Position numbers and translations under genes: made by a program
The notes under the pieces: model-generated
The model's input: only the letters and a program-made list of their open reading frames with translations
The model's database searches: none
What the model was told of the DNA's origin: nothing
Assembly: GCA_020746875.1 (NCBI GenBank)
Contig: JAGTJL010000010.1
Span: forward strand, 1,922,001-1,986,000
Source: Rhexocercosporidium sp. MPI-PUGE-AT-0058
Taxonomy: Eukaryota; Ascomycota; Leotiomycetes; Helotiales
DNA: 64,000 nucleotides
Direction of reading: 5' to 3'
Shown: positions 35,298 through 46,324 of the stretch, one piece after another
Layout of the letters: every line of letters begins with the position of its first letter
Numbering within the stretch: position 1 is the first letter of the stretch

Positions 35298-37147
35298 TCA
35301 GTGGACATTGAAGGTGGTCTTTCGATCTTCGAGCACTCTCTCACTACCAAAGACCAGTTCCCAGCCTGAGTCTCCTGGAAACTTGGATATCGGCGCGAGC
35401 GTAACCAACAGAACATTTTCCGCCACACCGTCTTCCTTTTGTTTTACAAGTGTAGGATTTGGGCTCTCGCATGGCCGTAGGATGCACTCCCTCCCGTGCC
35501 TGTCCATCACACAGAGGATATCACCTTTGCGCGCCAGCGGAGGCACCACCATTACTCGTCCCGTGTTGAGGAAAGCGGTGATTGAGTCACTGTTGTATTT
35601 CGTGTTGTGTTCGCCTCTCAGATTCATGAACATGTTCACCAGGATTGTTGCAAGGTCAGCTGGAAGAAGTGCTGTGTTGTCTTCTGGCTCTCCTTGGGAA
35701 CTAGCATAGAGACGAGAGACAATTGTACGCGCCTGGTATCGTTCTTGTAGCGTTTTAAGTCTTGAGTATTTGTCGTATCTTACGGTTCTGGGGGTATTTT
35801 GGGATAGTGCACACCACGCTGGTCTTCCCAGATAGGGATGTGTAAATTCTTGCAAGTCTCGCGGAAGGAGGTAAATATCGCATTTGCTGTGTTCCAAGAT
35901 TCGGGCTTTGCGGCCCAGGAGAGGATTTCCAATTCACTCATCTCCCAATGCAGACCCGAGAAGTCGTCTCTTCCAGTGCTGCCTGATGGGTCTGGTAAAA
36001 GGAGCTTAATTGCTCCATGTCGTGTCCCGCTGAGCGTAAGAACATGCGCATATTCAAACGTCTTCTCTTCCATGAGAGTGATATGCGAAATTCCCGTTGT
36101 TCTTTTGTAAAAGGTTGAGACGTTGTTACGAACTGTCCAGTCTGGTACCCAGGATGGGAGTCCAGTCCTTCGGTCTTCAAGCGGCACGGACTCCACATTG
36201 GCGAGGAGGAAAATGTCATTTGCGTCGAGCATGATCTGGCGAGCGACGTCTTCATAAAGGTCGGTGACAGATTTGCCGTAATCAACTGGGATGTGCGATT
36301 GCATCGCGTCTTTGTGTACTGGGGCACAGAGGCCCAGGTGCCCAAATATCATGTCCCTTGGGTCTGACACGCCCAACCCTTGACGGAAGTTGAGGGTCTG
36401 ACTGAGGAAACTCGTGGATTCTGTCATGACCTGGCTGGTTTTCTTATAGAGCTCGTAGGAGCTTTTGATTACCATCAGATCAAAGAGTCGCTGTAGGTGT
36501 CCAAGCTGCCTATGACGGGAGAATGTTTCCCAATCTATGCAGGACGTGCCCATTTGGAACCATGGATTCTTCGAAAGAACAAGTTCTTGGAGAGTCCATA
36601 CACGCGTAAACCACGGCTGACTGAGGATATGGCCCTCGAACTCCTCATAAAAAAAAGGGGGATGCGGAGCCGGGAGTTGTGATGCGAATCTTCGCCATTA
36701 TTTCGTTGCTGGCGGGGGATGATGGGCCAAGGAATATGATGGTGCGGTGTGCTGTTTGGTAAATCGAGCTCATCATCGAAACTTGTGAGTTACGGTCCGA
36801 GGTAGAGGATTGATCGATACAAACGCCATCTGCCCAGATGGTTGAAGGTTTATTGGTATCGCGGAGATGACGAAGGGCGCAGTGGAGTGAAGCCGTTATG
36901 GCTAAGCCCTTTCCATCGATTGAGATATCGCGCCTATGGTGTGCGTCTCCCCATACATATGAGAGAGCCGTATAGTGCTTGTGGATGTCATCTTGGCAGT
37001 CATGAATACTTCATGAACAAGGTTGCATCGCAGCTCAGCCCCAAGGTCAGGGGAGGGCTCGAGACGGATCAGCCTGATCGTGCCGGGCTCTGTGAGAGCA
37101 GTGTACACGAAAGGGTTTTGGAGACTTGGGTCTAGCTGTAAGGCCAT
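35298..37147 (-). pseudogene. HET-domain gene broken by two frameshifts
   Basis: Almost the whole protein can still be read on the minus strand. The N-terminus starts at the ATG at 37147 (MALQLDPSLQNPFVYTAL, then IRLIRLEPSPDLGAELRCNL). The HET core has HYTALSYVWGDAH, TIWADGVCIDQSS and TAHRTIIFLGPSS. Then come WFTRVWTLQELVLSKNPW and a long C-terminal region (RDMIFGHLGLC, GLPSWVPDW). A 51-bp intron lies at 35733-35783. Two frame breaks interrupt it. One is near 36990-37015, between the N-terminal leader and the core. The other is at an A8/T8 run (36649-36656), where one base too many gives an early stop. Outside these breaks the protein is well preserved, so loss is recent, allele-specific, or an assembly error in the homopolymer. 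HET proteins trigger cell death on fusion of unlike strains. Confidence 0.85.
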
Positions 37148-38030
37148 GATGAGTGGAGGAGGTTGATGTGGCTAGGCCGAGCAGAATATGTGATTACGGG
37201 ACTTTGATGGTTCCAAAGCCAGCCAATCAAAATTAAATCTCCTCGCTTGCCGTTTCGTCGCAAGAAACACACTTTGTATCGGGGAAAACAACGAATGACA
37301 GCGGGAGGTGCGTGATGGGAGAGCCAAGAAAAAGAAAGAAAAAAGGGCAAAAGCAAGAGGACACGACGAGAACGAGACGGAGATGCAGCCTTGCCGCAGG
37401 TGTCTCGGGTCGTGGTTGCAGTTGATTGGAGATGTTGCTGAATCAGCTGATTTATTCGGGAAAGAAACTCAATTTGAGACGAGACGGTGACAGATAGCAG
37501 GAGGGAGGGACATCTTCAGCCATGCGAGCGAGGACTTCCTCCGTCGGACTCGGGCACCGAAGAATAGAGATGAGGAAAACATAACTGAACAAGAAGTGAA
37601 AATACTCCCAAGCCATAACAAACCTCGGAACTTTCGGGATCACCTGATCCGTTCGAAGGGTCCAATTTGACCTCTCTCGGGGCCAATGATGAAGCTCAAG
37701 AGAAGCAGCAGCGCTGATCCGGATCGTCAAAAGGATGGTGGTGTTCCTGGTTTAAGTAGTTGTGTGCATGAAATATATACCATGGATGGTCAAGCCATGA
37801 ACAATTCTGCAACGCCGTGTGAAGCGGATCATTGCTTTTTTGTTTGGTGGTGCTATATGTGGATGGAAGTGCAGCATAGCCTTTTGAGGCGACGGGGAAA
37901 TGGTGGAGGTGAAAGTGAAAACGAATGATGTGAATATCAATGGTAGAGGATGGAGAGGATGGAGAGATGGACGGGCTACTGGCTTGAGGTGGCAACAGGT
38001 GAAGTCATAATGATGCTGAGCACGACGAAG

Positions 38031-38560
38031 ATGGATGGATGGATGGGTGGATGCGTTGGCAGGCGAGAAAGAGGCGAGCGAGGGAGTGTGAGAGTGAGTG
38101 ACAACTGGACCAAACAGAAGCCGCCCTGAGAAAGGGATTCAGGGGCTCGCGTAGATTTTATGTAGAGGGCCAGCCATCCACGCTCCTGGCAATGTTAATA
38201 ATATCCACAATAAGACGACGACACTAACTACACTACTGTGAAGCACCAATCCGGAGTTAGTAATGCCTGTCCTCGGCTCTGGTCGTATATATATATATAT
38301 TCTTTTGCAGACTGCGAGGTGTTCATGAACAGCAGCAGATGGCCAGCAGGTGTTCGGAGGCTTATGATGGATGGATGGATGGATTGACGTACTGTACTTG
38401 TTCCTCGTCAACTCCTCACTCACTCTCCACTCTCCACTCACCTGGGACGGTTTGCTGTTTGCTACCCAGTTGAGCCAGGCTCAGGCTCTTATCTTGTCTC
38501 ATGATCCTCGAAGCCTCGATTGGTGGACCCTTGACGTCTCTTTCCTTCCTTCCTTCCTTC
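38031..38560. repeat. Microsatellites: ATGG, TA and CCTT
   Basis: (ATGG)n at 38031-38053 with one change, (TA)7 at 38286-38300, (GGAT)n at 38366-38384, and (TTCC)n at 38541-38560. They lie in noncoding DNA between the HET pseudogene and the Msb1-like gene. Confidence 0.8.
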
Positions 38561-38776
38561 TAGTACTGGTCACGCAACCAATGAAGCTAGAAACAACAGC
38601 AGCAGTATCGGGGGATCAGTATTAGAGGAGAAGTATATTCCTTCCCTCTCCTGCTCCTCCCAGCCAGCCAATGGTAATACAGAAGTCCCTCCTTCTCCGT
38701 CCCGTACAGTATGCACTATCTATCCTCTCACTAATTTACACCTCACCGCCCACTAAATGGGACAGTGATCGATCCC

Positions 38777-39406
38777 CGTGCGTGCGTGCGTGCGTTGTAA
38801 TCTCTCTGCCACGAACGTGAGTGACCACCAGTGCCCCAGTGCCTCTTCCACTCCCAGTCCCAGTCCCAGTCCCAGTCCCACTAACCTAAATCCTAAATAC
38901 CACTGCCGCCCAGCCCGCACCACACCACACCACACCACCACCACCACCACCACCACCACCTACCAGGTCCAGGTCCAGGTCCCAGTCCCAGTCCCACAGC
39001 GACAAGTCGCGGGCCCCCCTGAATAATCTACGCCTGCCCATTTAGACTTTCTCCCCAAAATTTGGACAGACAGACAGACAAGACAGACCGACCGACCGAC
39101 AGAGACGAGACGGGACGCGAACCCAAGAAAAAGTTGGGTCCATCCCGAACCGCGACGAGGCCCCATCCAAATCTCCCCTTTCCCTCCCTCCCTCCCTTCC
39201 CTTCCCATCCCAAATCTCTATTCCAACTACAACCGTCCATTCCCCTTTCCCTACCCAGGTGAAAATCATCTTGTGAGGCGATTCACAAACCTGGACGCCC
39301 ATCCATTGACCGACTGTTTATATCCATTCACCTACCGCGCACCTGCAGAGGGCTGCCCCCATTTACTTCCCATCCCCTTCCCTTCCCCTGCCCTGCCCTG
39401 CCCTGC
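38777..39406. repeat. Cluster of simple repeats upstream of the Msb1-like gene
   Basis: (GTGC)n at 38777-38794, (CCCAGT)n at 38853-38880 with a second stretch near 38979-38997, CACAC/(CAC)n at 38918-38960, (GACA)/(GACC)n at 39065-39101, and (CCCTG)n at 39386-39406. Seven different motifs within 630 bp is striking. It may reflect a slippage-prone promoter or 5' UTR. Confidence 0.8.
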
Positions 39407-39680
39407 GAGCCCCCCAGCCCGCCCCTCCATCTGATACCAGGACAACCTGCTGGTGTCTGCATCGCATTGACACGCTAAAATTATTTCAACGCGGCCAGCA
39501 ACACCACCACCGCTACCCATCCCATCTGCACCACCACTTCTTACACCAGCAAGACGAGGCGATACCAGATCGACCGACCACCGCAGACCGTGGACCGGAT
39601 TGAACGCACCGCGCATTTCTATCTATCCCTCCACCGCCACCTCTGCTTGAACGGAAAGAGGCCGCAGATACCCCACGGCA

Positions 39681-42600
39681 ATGCCGAGCTTCTTCTCGAG
39701 GTTGAAGGGCAAAGATGGCCCATCCAAGGTCAAGAAGGGCGCTCAGCAGCCCGCGCTGAACGCAACCCCCGCGAAACCACGATGGGAAGACGCCTGGACG
39801 CGCACCTCGGTCGATCCCGAGGAGGTACAGGAGTTGCTACGAGGTTGTACGCTGGAATTGAAGTCGAAAGGTACGTCGACGACCCTCGGAAAGAGAGGCA
39901 GATCCCGCTGTCAACTCTGCATCCTCCCATTGTGATATGATACCTCTCGAGTTACACCAGCTAATCTCCCTTTTTTGACAGCTCTCGACACGCCGTTCCT
40001 TCTACTCCCTTTCAGACCGACGTCGGATCCCAGCGCAGCGCGTTCGTTCGTCAGGAATTTCTTCGAGAGAGGTCTCTATGGAGAGATGCTGGCACAAGAA
40101 TTACGCCTGACGGAGCCAATGGTACGTGGAATGGCAAAACTACAGCGGAGGGAGGAAATTGACGAGAATTAGGTTCTGTGCAGTGTCGTGAAATGGTGTT
40201 GGAGCAGATTACCAGGAGGTGTCGTAGGATGGGACGCATATGAACTTTTCAAAGTCGGAGAATCAGGTATGCTTCTCTTTGGAGACTGCAAGTACTGAGA
40301 CTGACTCTCCAGATTCAAATATGGCCCGAGACTCGTTTGCGACCTTTATACCCCTGAGCGTAGAATCAGATGCCCGTTCCAACATTATCTTCGACTTCTT
40401 CGATCTTCTTTCGGCCATTGCTGCGCACGCAAAGACAAATGGACTTGGTGGACGAAAATTGTCGAGACTTGCGGGATGGTGGGGATTCGAGCATCATGAT
40501 GGTGGAAAGGGCTTCGAGGGCGGCTACAGAGGATGGGTTTCGTGAGTAGATTGGTTCTTGTGGCAGGAGAAGTGCTAACATTGTGCAGAGCTGCAGACGC
40601 TGCAAGCCATTTATTCTTTGCCTACCTTCGCTCACTTACACCTAGCTCCGTAAAAGGATTGAATGGAATCTCGACCCTTCCAATGTCTCTACAGAAGCTG
40701 GTACAGGAGACCGAATACCCACCAGAACGACCTTCGCTTTTGCAAACGAGGACAACAAAGGTGGTTATGATTGTCGATGCGGTATCTCCAACACCATTTG
40801 CGTTACTACGTAGGGCAAACCATTTCCAATATCGAGACGATGATCGGGCTTTGCAGGCATTTGCAGAATACGAAGATCCAGTAAAGGCTCTCACGGATGA
40901 ATGCCGTCGGGTGTTGAGGTCGATATCCTCGGCAAATCAATCCCAGGTGTCAACATCCAAGGATTCTACCGGCCTGACGGACGCTTCTTGGTCCCGATTC
41001 GAGGACATCGGATTCTCTGGTGCATTCGAGGAAGAGGATGAGGATGACGAGAGCAATTTCACCAAGAAGCGCCCTCAACAGGGCTTACGGACAAAGCCAC
41101 AAACGAGAACCATGGGAGGAGGGAGACCGACTACACCATCATGGGCAGATTTCCTTTCCTCAGGATTTGTAGATGAGGCTACTAACGGCCCAGCACCGCT
41201 CTTGCTCCCACCCGACAAAGTCTTGCCCCCAATTGACACCAGAGGCCGGAGTTCTCAATCGCATAGACCAAGACTGGAGCAAAACCACCTCGAGCCAGGA
41301 GAGCTTGCAAGCATCACACGATTCGACCTGGACGATTCGTTCTGGTGGGTCTGGATCAGTAGTCTGGCAGGGGAGGAACCGAGTGAGAGAAAAGCAGCGT
41401 TTGGAAGATGTGCTCTGATCGAAACCGTTATTCGTGGTGGGCGATGGTTGGTAATGGAGGAAATGGTCAAGGGAGCCGCCCCAGCTCCTGAAGAGGGTGC
41501 ATATATTGCCGAGAAGAAGAGCTTCTGGGGCCGATCGAAGAAGAATAAGGGTCTCACTCGTCGGAAATCCACCGGGAAACAGGCACTTGACTCGACTACT
41601 AGCTTACGACCTGGACTGACCGCCAACCAAAGTGTGGGTGTGAGCAAGACGAGTATTGGTCCTGATCAACATGCTCGGATTCAAGCTGCCGCCATACAAT
41701 TGCAGCAGAAGCAACGACAAGAGGAGGCTCTCCAAGCAACATCTCGACGCGGCAGAAATGATACGGATGCTCTTTCGACCAAGACGAGTAGTGTTTTCAC
41801 CCTCCAACCCGTCATCATGAATGAAGCCTCTCCTGCGATGAAATGGGCGAACAAGTACGATAAGGATGCCATTCGAGAGGCGTATCTCGCCAACAACAAC
41901 ACTGGACGAGGACTCGGGGACGCGACAATGCAGACGAATGGGAACAGCAAGAGCCAGGATACTCTGAGACCTGCTCCTCAGCAACGAGAGAATTCCAAAG
42001 AGAGAGACCTACCTGCACTACCTTCGCCTGGACCTGCTCCTCAGACATACACCCCACCACCAGCACCTCTCCCACCTACTCCTAGACTTGACGTAGACGA
42101 GGAAGCCCATCGCAACTTGTCAGAGAAAGCCGCCGAGGTCTCTTTACCCAGTGATGCTCACCCATCCGACCGAAATGCTGGCCCATCCCGCATGGAAGCG
42201 CCAACTCCCGAACCAAGAGCTTCAGTCGATCAGGGTGGATCAAGCCCTGAAAGCAGAGCCAAGCATAACAAGCTCAAGAAAAAGGAACAGGGAGCTCCAA
42301 GTGGTGGGTTCCGAAAGATGTTCGGCCGAAACAAGAACCGTCAATCAATCGCTCAAGCCCCACCGCAAGTCATAAACAACGGAAATGGTCTCCAACCAGG
42401 CAGTGCGGCTCTAGGAAGACGCTTCTCTGGATTCCGCAAGAAGAGTCCTGTCACATCACCTGTTAGCGAGGCAGCCCCTTCCATGACACAACAATCTATG
42501 ACCCAGTCCATATCCAATCGCATTTCAGAAGACGACCGCCAGCAACGCACTCCTATCGCATCCCCTAGCCAAAATTACGATCGCTCCTATGATCCCTCCA

Positions 42601-43098
42601 TCCAGGACAGTCTGTCTCGTGTTGACACCAACGATGCTCACGAGGCCCGTCAAGCATTCTCCAGCTTCGATCAAGGACCACTTGAGGACGTTCCAGCTTT
42701 CGTGCCAGAGGATTCACCACGCCACAGTGAAGACGACGCTGCTATCCCACCCAATATCTCGCGCGTACGAACCCACGACGAGGCAGAGCCAAGCCCAGTC
42801 CAAGATCGCTGGGCGCAGATCAGAAAGAATGCTGCTGAGCGCGCGGCGCAGAGACAGAGCGAGGAGCAGAGTCGCGGTGGGTATAGTGGGAAGACGGACG
42901 TTGAGGATGGAGAGACGAGTGGTGAGGAGAGTAAGTTCATACATCCTTCCTATGGAGGAGGAATACTAATGTGGCATAGCTATCGAGTCCAGAGTCGCCA
43001 GAATCAAGGCCCGTGTTGCAGAATTGACTGGTAACATGGACAACGGAGGTGGAAGTCCTACGTCGAGCACCCGTCCTGCACGCAGACCGGTAAACTGA
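39681..43098 (+). CDS. Msb1/Mug8-like morphogenesis protein
   Basis: Six exons: 39681-39870, 39982-40121, 40173-40266, 40313-40541, 40589-42930, 42980-43098. Introns are 46-111 bp, all in phase. The product is 1037 aa, about the size of yeast Msb1. It begins MPSFFSRLKGKDGPSKVKKG, then DAWTRTSVDPEEVQELLRGC and ALDTPFLLLPFRPTSDPSAA. These are the start of the Msb1-Mug8 (DUF1708, RhoGAP-like) domain, covering roughly residues 35-480. The remaining half is disordered, rich in Pro/Ser/Gln and basic patches (RKMFGRNKNR, FSGFRKKSP). Msb1 links Cdc42/Rho1 GTPases, formins and the wall-integrity pathway at sites of polarised growth, so a role at hyphal tips and septa is likely. The last exon is short and ends RPARRPVN. 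Confidence 0.88.
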
Positions 43099-44584
43099 GC
43101 CATGATTCGACACCATCTTCAACAGCGAAATACCTGCATCTCTCGAGATGTGCCCAGCATCAGCTACTCCAGTTCGACAAACACGCTACCATTTCCTGCC
43201 CACCCACTTCACTTCTCGCAGATCAACCAACCTGTATCAGCCCAAATTTTTGCTCACGCGTATTTAATTCAAGCACATCCTTCATCGGAACCTCAAGCTT
43301 CCTTGTTCTTACATTTTCTGCGACATGCCAACTTTAAGATACCACGAAAGATTGCTAGCGATCTCAGTCTTTTTCTTTTTATTGTCTGTCTCGCCGACTC
43401 ACTCTGGCCTGCATAATCTCTTTGTGCATCTTTTTCGGTTTTGGTTCTTTTTGAAAGTCTCGGGACATGGCTTTTGTTGTAGACTGACGAGATGGGATGA
43501 GATGTGGGGGGCTGGTAGATAAAGATGCGTTGGGATGGAATGGGATGGAATGTCATACATACCTCGAATAATACTTCTTGTTTCTTTTGACTCGCACAGG
43601 TTCTCTGATCAATTGATTGCTTGCTTGCGTTCATACATTTTGGTTATATGGGTTTAGAGCGCGGAGAAGCGAAGAGGTTGCAGGGAAGTCGTTGGAAGGG
43701 AAAAGAAGAGAGATAGAGTAATGACGGTCATTGGAGGTACGGACCGATACAAAAACGCACGGGGGAAGGGATGAGGTAAACGCAATAGGACGGAGAAGCA
43801 CAGATCTACTCGATGGATGATTGCTCGCTTGCCACTTCATCTAGCAACCAAAATCGAACCAGAATCAAAAGCAAGATGTAGAGATATCTTGATTCATTAC
43901 CTCGATTCGTTTACCGTGTTGTATGTATTTTCTTTCTTTCACATACAACACGGTAATCGAATTCAGACTCAATATGCACGGAACCCCGTACCCGTGCAAA
44001 TCTATCTATCCTCCACGGTCTTCGCTTCGAATTTCTACCATTTCTGCTTCATGGTCCTTCATCTCCTCATTCAAGTGTTTGAATTTGAAGTCGGATGGAT
44101 ATAGCTCGAGAGACATGTACCTTGTTTGGCGCCTGAGGAGGGAGGAAGTCTCTATCTGACTGAAGCATGGTTTTGTTGTGTGTGCTTGTAAGACGGGAGT
44201 TGAAACTCTACTGCCTGGATCGTCATGTTCTGTGAAGTTTGAGTTGTGTGGATGACGATGACGCGCGAACGTCGAGGAAGATAGGTAAGTACTCTGACGC
44301 TTGGGGGGCGGGTATCATGCACTACTGTATGTATGTAGGTAGGCATGCATACATACAGGTGGAAATATATACTTCAGCCTGACTATTCTTATATTCCGCG
44401 TAGGAAGAGGATAAGCAAGAACGAGCTGCTTGCTTATTCATTCCTTCAAGAGAAACCCCCCCCCCAAAAAAAGGAAACAGGAAAAGGAATCTTGTTCTTA
44501 TAGGAGCAAAGCAGTTGCGTGAACACACGAAAGCACGAGGTATTCGAGTTTTCGAATAACAGAACGGGGTTGATGATTGTGGAA
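43099..44584. other. Intergenic, 3' flank of the Msb1-like gene
   Basis: About 1.5 kb without a supported gene. It contains a strong hairpin (listed separately), a GGGATGGAAT tandem near 43533-43552 and a C8-A8 run near 44458-44472. Confidence 0.4.
43903..43964. other. Long perfect stem-loop
   Basis: Bases 43911-43926 and 43941-43956 are perfect 16-bp inverted repeats (arm TTACCGTGTTGTATGT) with a 14-nt pyrimidine-rich loop. The stem extends imperfectly over CGATTCGT / TCGAATTC to about 43903-43964. It lies 0.8 kb after the Msb1-like stop codon, outside any coding region. It could be a structured 3' UTR element, a terminator, a small-RNA precursor or a solo footprint of a mobile element. Confidence 0.6.
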
Positions 44585-45887
44585 ATGGAAAAGAAACGCA
44601 TCGTCGTTATTTGGTATGTCTAACTTATACGCAGACTTCATCACGCCTCTTTACGAGTCATTCTCATCTCGCGTAGGGACTGCGAATAGTGCAGGAGTGT
44701 CGGGTCTCACTACCGCCCTTCTGCTCGCGAGAGCTGGGGTAAGTGAGAAGAGGATCTATGAGATCGAAGTCGTGGCGAAATGTATGCCGGGCGATTACGA
44801 TGTTGAGTATTGCTCGCCTTGGGCGGGGGCGGATTTCGTGCCTACGTACGTTCATCTTCCGTCATCTTCCCCCGGCTCTGTATTTGTACACTTTTTGTAG
44901 AGATTATTTTGATGTACGGTATGCTGATCGATTGTGCGCAAGGTCGTGTGATGTAGATTCGGTCCAGGCTTCGTATATCCGTAGAACGTCGCCTTGGTTC
45001 TGGGATCTTGCTAAGGGGAAGAAGGAGGCGGGTGTGTATTTCCAAAGTATGAACTCTACGGGAAAAAAATCATTTGTTTCCTAACTTACCCTGTCTCTTT
45101 GTTGTTTCTGCTCCCGTGGCATTTCAAAGGGTCTGATGTTTACTGGGAGAGCGTGAAGCTGACGTGAATGTGTATTCAAGCAACTACTATCTATCAGGAT
45201 TAAAGGTAAGGAAGCGGGAAGTGTAAAGTTCCTAGTTGATCCGTGGCGGAAGGAGTTATATCCTGATGTAAGTCGACTATCTCTTCTCCGCACTTCTTTT
45301 CCCTTACTGTCGCTTCGATCTACAGTATGTAGTTTATTTCAAATCCAGTCTTGAGTCTATTAACTAGACATTGTCTAATTAACACAAAATTACAGTATCG
45401 CAATCTCGCTACCGCCGAACTACCAAAAGCTGTCGCCCGCCCAGCATTTTCACATCCGTATTCATCAACACAGCAGTCTCCATCCCCTGGCTGCAATCCC
45501 AATGCCTCTCCGTAGGAATAATATTCCACCGGGCCACCCTCCCACACATCTCCACCGAATTCTCCTCAGCCCCTCGCCATAACCTCAAAGATCTAGTGCC
45601 CAACTGCACCGGTCTTGGATCCTTCACCCTCGGAGCGGAGATTGAATGTTGTGAGGCATGCTGTTGGGCTAAGACATACAAGAGAGGGAGGGATTAGAGT
45701 TAGGCGTGGTGGTGGAGATGGCGAGGCGGGGGGTGGGTGGGGGGTGATAGGTAAGGGTTAGGTGGTTCATGATTACGGCCACACTGGAGAGGGGTATCAA
45801 TGTAGTGTTGGTTGTGCGGAGGATGCTTTTGCTTTAGTTGAGGGCATCTTTAGGGATGAAGGGAAGGACACCCAGAAGCGGAGCTAA
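44585..45887 (+). pseudogene. D-amino-acid oxidase pseudogene
   Basis: Blocks in the order of fungal D-amino-acid oxidases can be read across three frames. These are MEKKRIVVI plus AGVSGLTTALLLARAG (FAD-binding Rossmann start), VVAKCMPGDYDVEYCSPWAG, KKEAGVYFQS and LVDPWRKELYPD. They continue with FINTAVSIPWLQSQCLSVGI, LVPNCTGLGSFTLGAE and VVHDYGHTGEGYQCSVGCAE near the C-terminus. The frame is broken repeatedly, splice sites are degraded, and the first Gly of GxGxxG appears to be Cys. The part between NCTGLGS and the C-terminal FAD/substrate block, which holds conserved substrate-binding residues, is missing or replaced by G-rich sequence (about 45710-45770). It cannot make a working enzyme. 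Minus-strand frames at 45320-45681 are its antisense. Confidence 0.8.
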
Positions 45888-46324
45888 GAGTAGTGATGTG
45901 AACTGAGGAAACTTGGTGGGGTTGTTTAGACTGTTGTTGTCGTTGTGAGTGGGGCTCGTCTATTTCAGGGGCTCGGCAATAAAAGTTTTTGTCTTTGTCT
46001 TGTGTTGAATCAGAACATTATATCACATTCATGTGCTTTTGAACCGTCTGTAATCATGATTGGGCTCTGCTCGTCTCAAGGCAGATTTCCGTCAAGTGTT
46101 CTCTGGGTGATTAATATGCAGTAATGCTTTGCTGGGTTTGCGCAGGAATCAGCATGGGTGAAGATCTCTCAGACTACTTAATTTGCTCTACTCAACTTAA
46201 ATTAAGATATTTATTATAGTTTGTTCTCCCGACTGCGAAGAACCAAGTTCATCTCGATATATGCTATACAAGAAGTGCAGCATACCAGTGAACAGATTTC
46301 ATTGATTTGTAAAAGGCTGAATTC
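45888..46324. other. Intergenic, no gene seen
   Basis: Between the oxidase pseudogene and the 3' end of the coiled-coil gene. AT-rich near 46190-46215. Confidence 0.4.

Larger units (their letters stand above)
37148..39680. other. 2.5-kb intergenic region rich in simple repeats, leader of the Msb1-like gene
   Basis: No gene supported. Small frames such as 37686-37928 (plus) and 37696-37995 (minus) are opposite-strand shadows without features. The right 1.7 kb is a dense set of microsatellites and C-rich tracts. From about 39000 the sequence is C/CT-rich, as fungal promoters and 5' UTRs often are, so the Msb1-like gene probably has a long regulated leader. Confidence 0.45.

Noticed and set aside
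37686..37995. Opposite-strand frames of 80-99 codons
   Set aside because: Mutual shadows without start context, motifs or introns.
38853..39101. Possible CRISPR-like or satellite array
   Set aside because: Units are 4-6 bp microsatellites without spacers, in a eukaryotic genome.
45320..45681. Minus-strand frames of 75-90 codons
   Set aside because: They are antisense to oxidase blocks (FINTAVSIPWLQ, NCTGLGSFTLG) that make sense on the plus strand.
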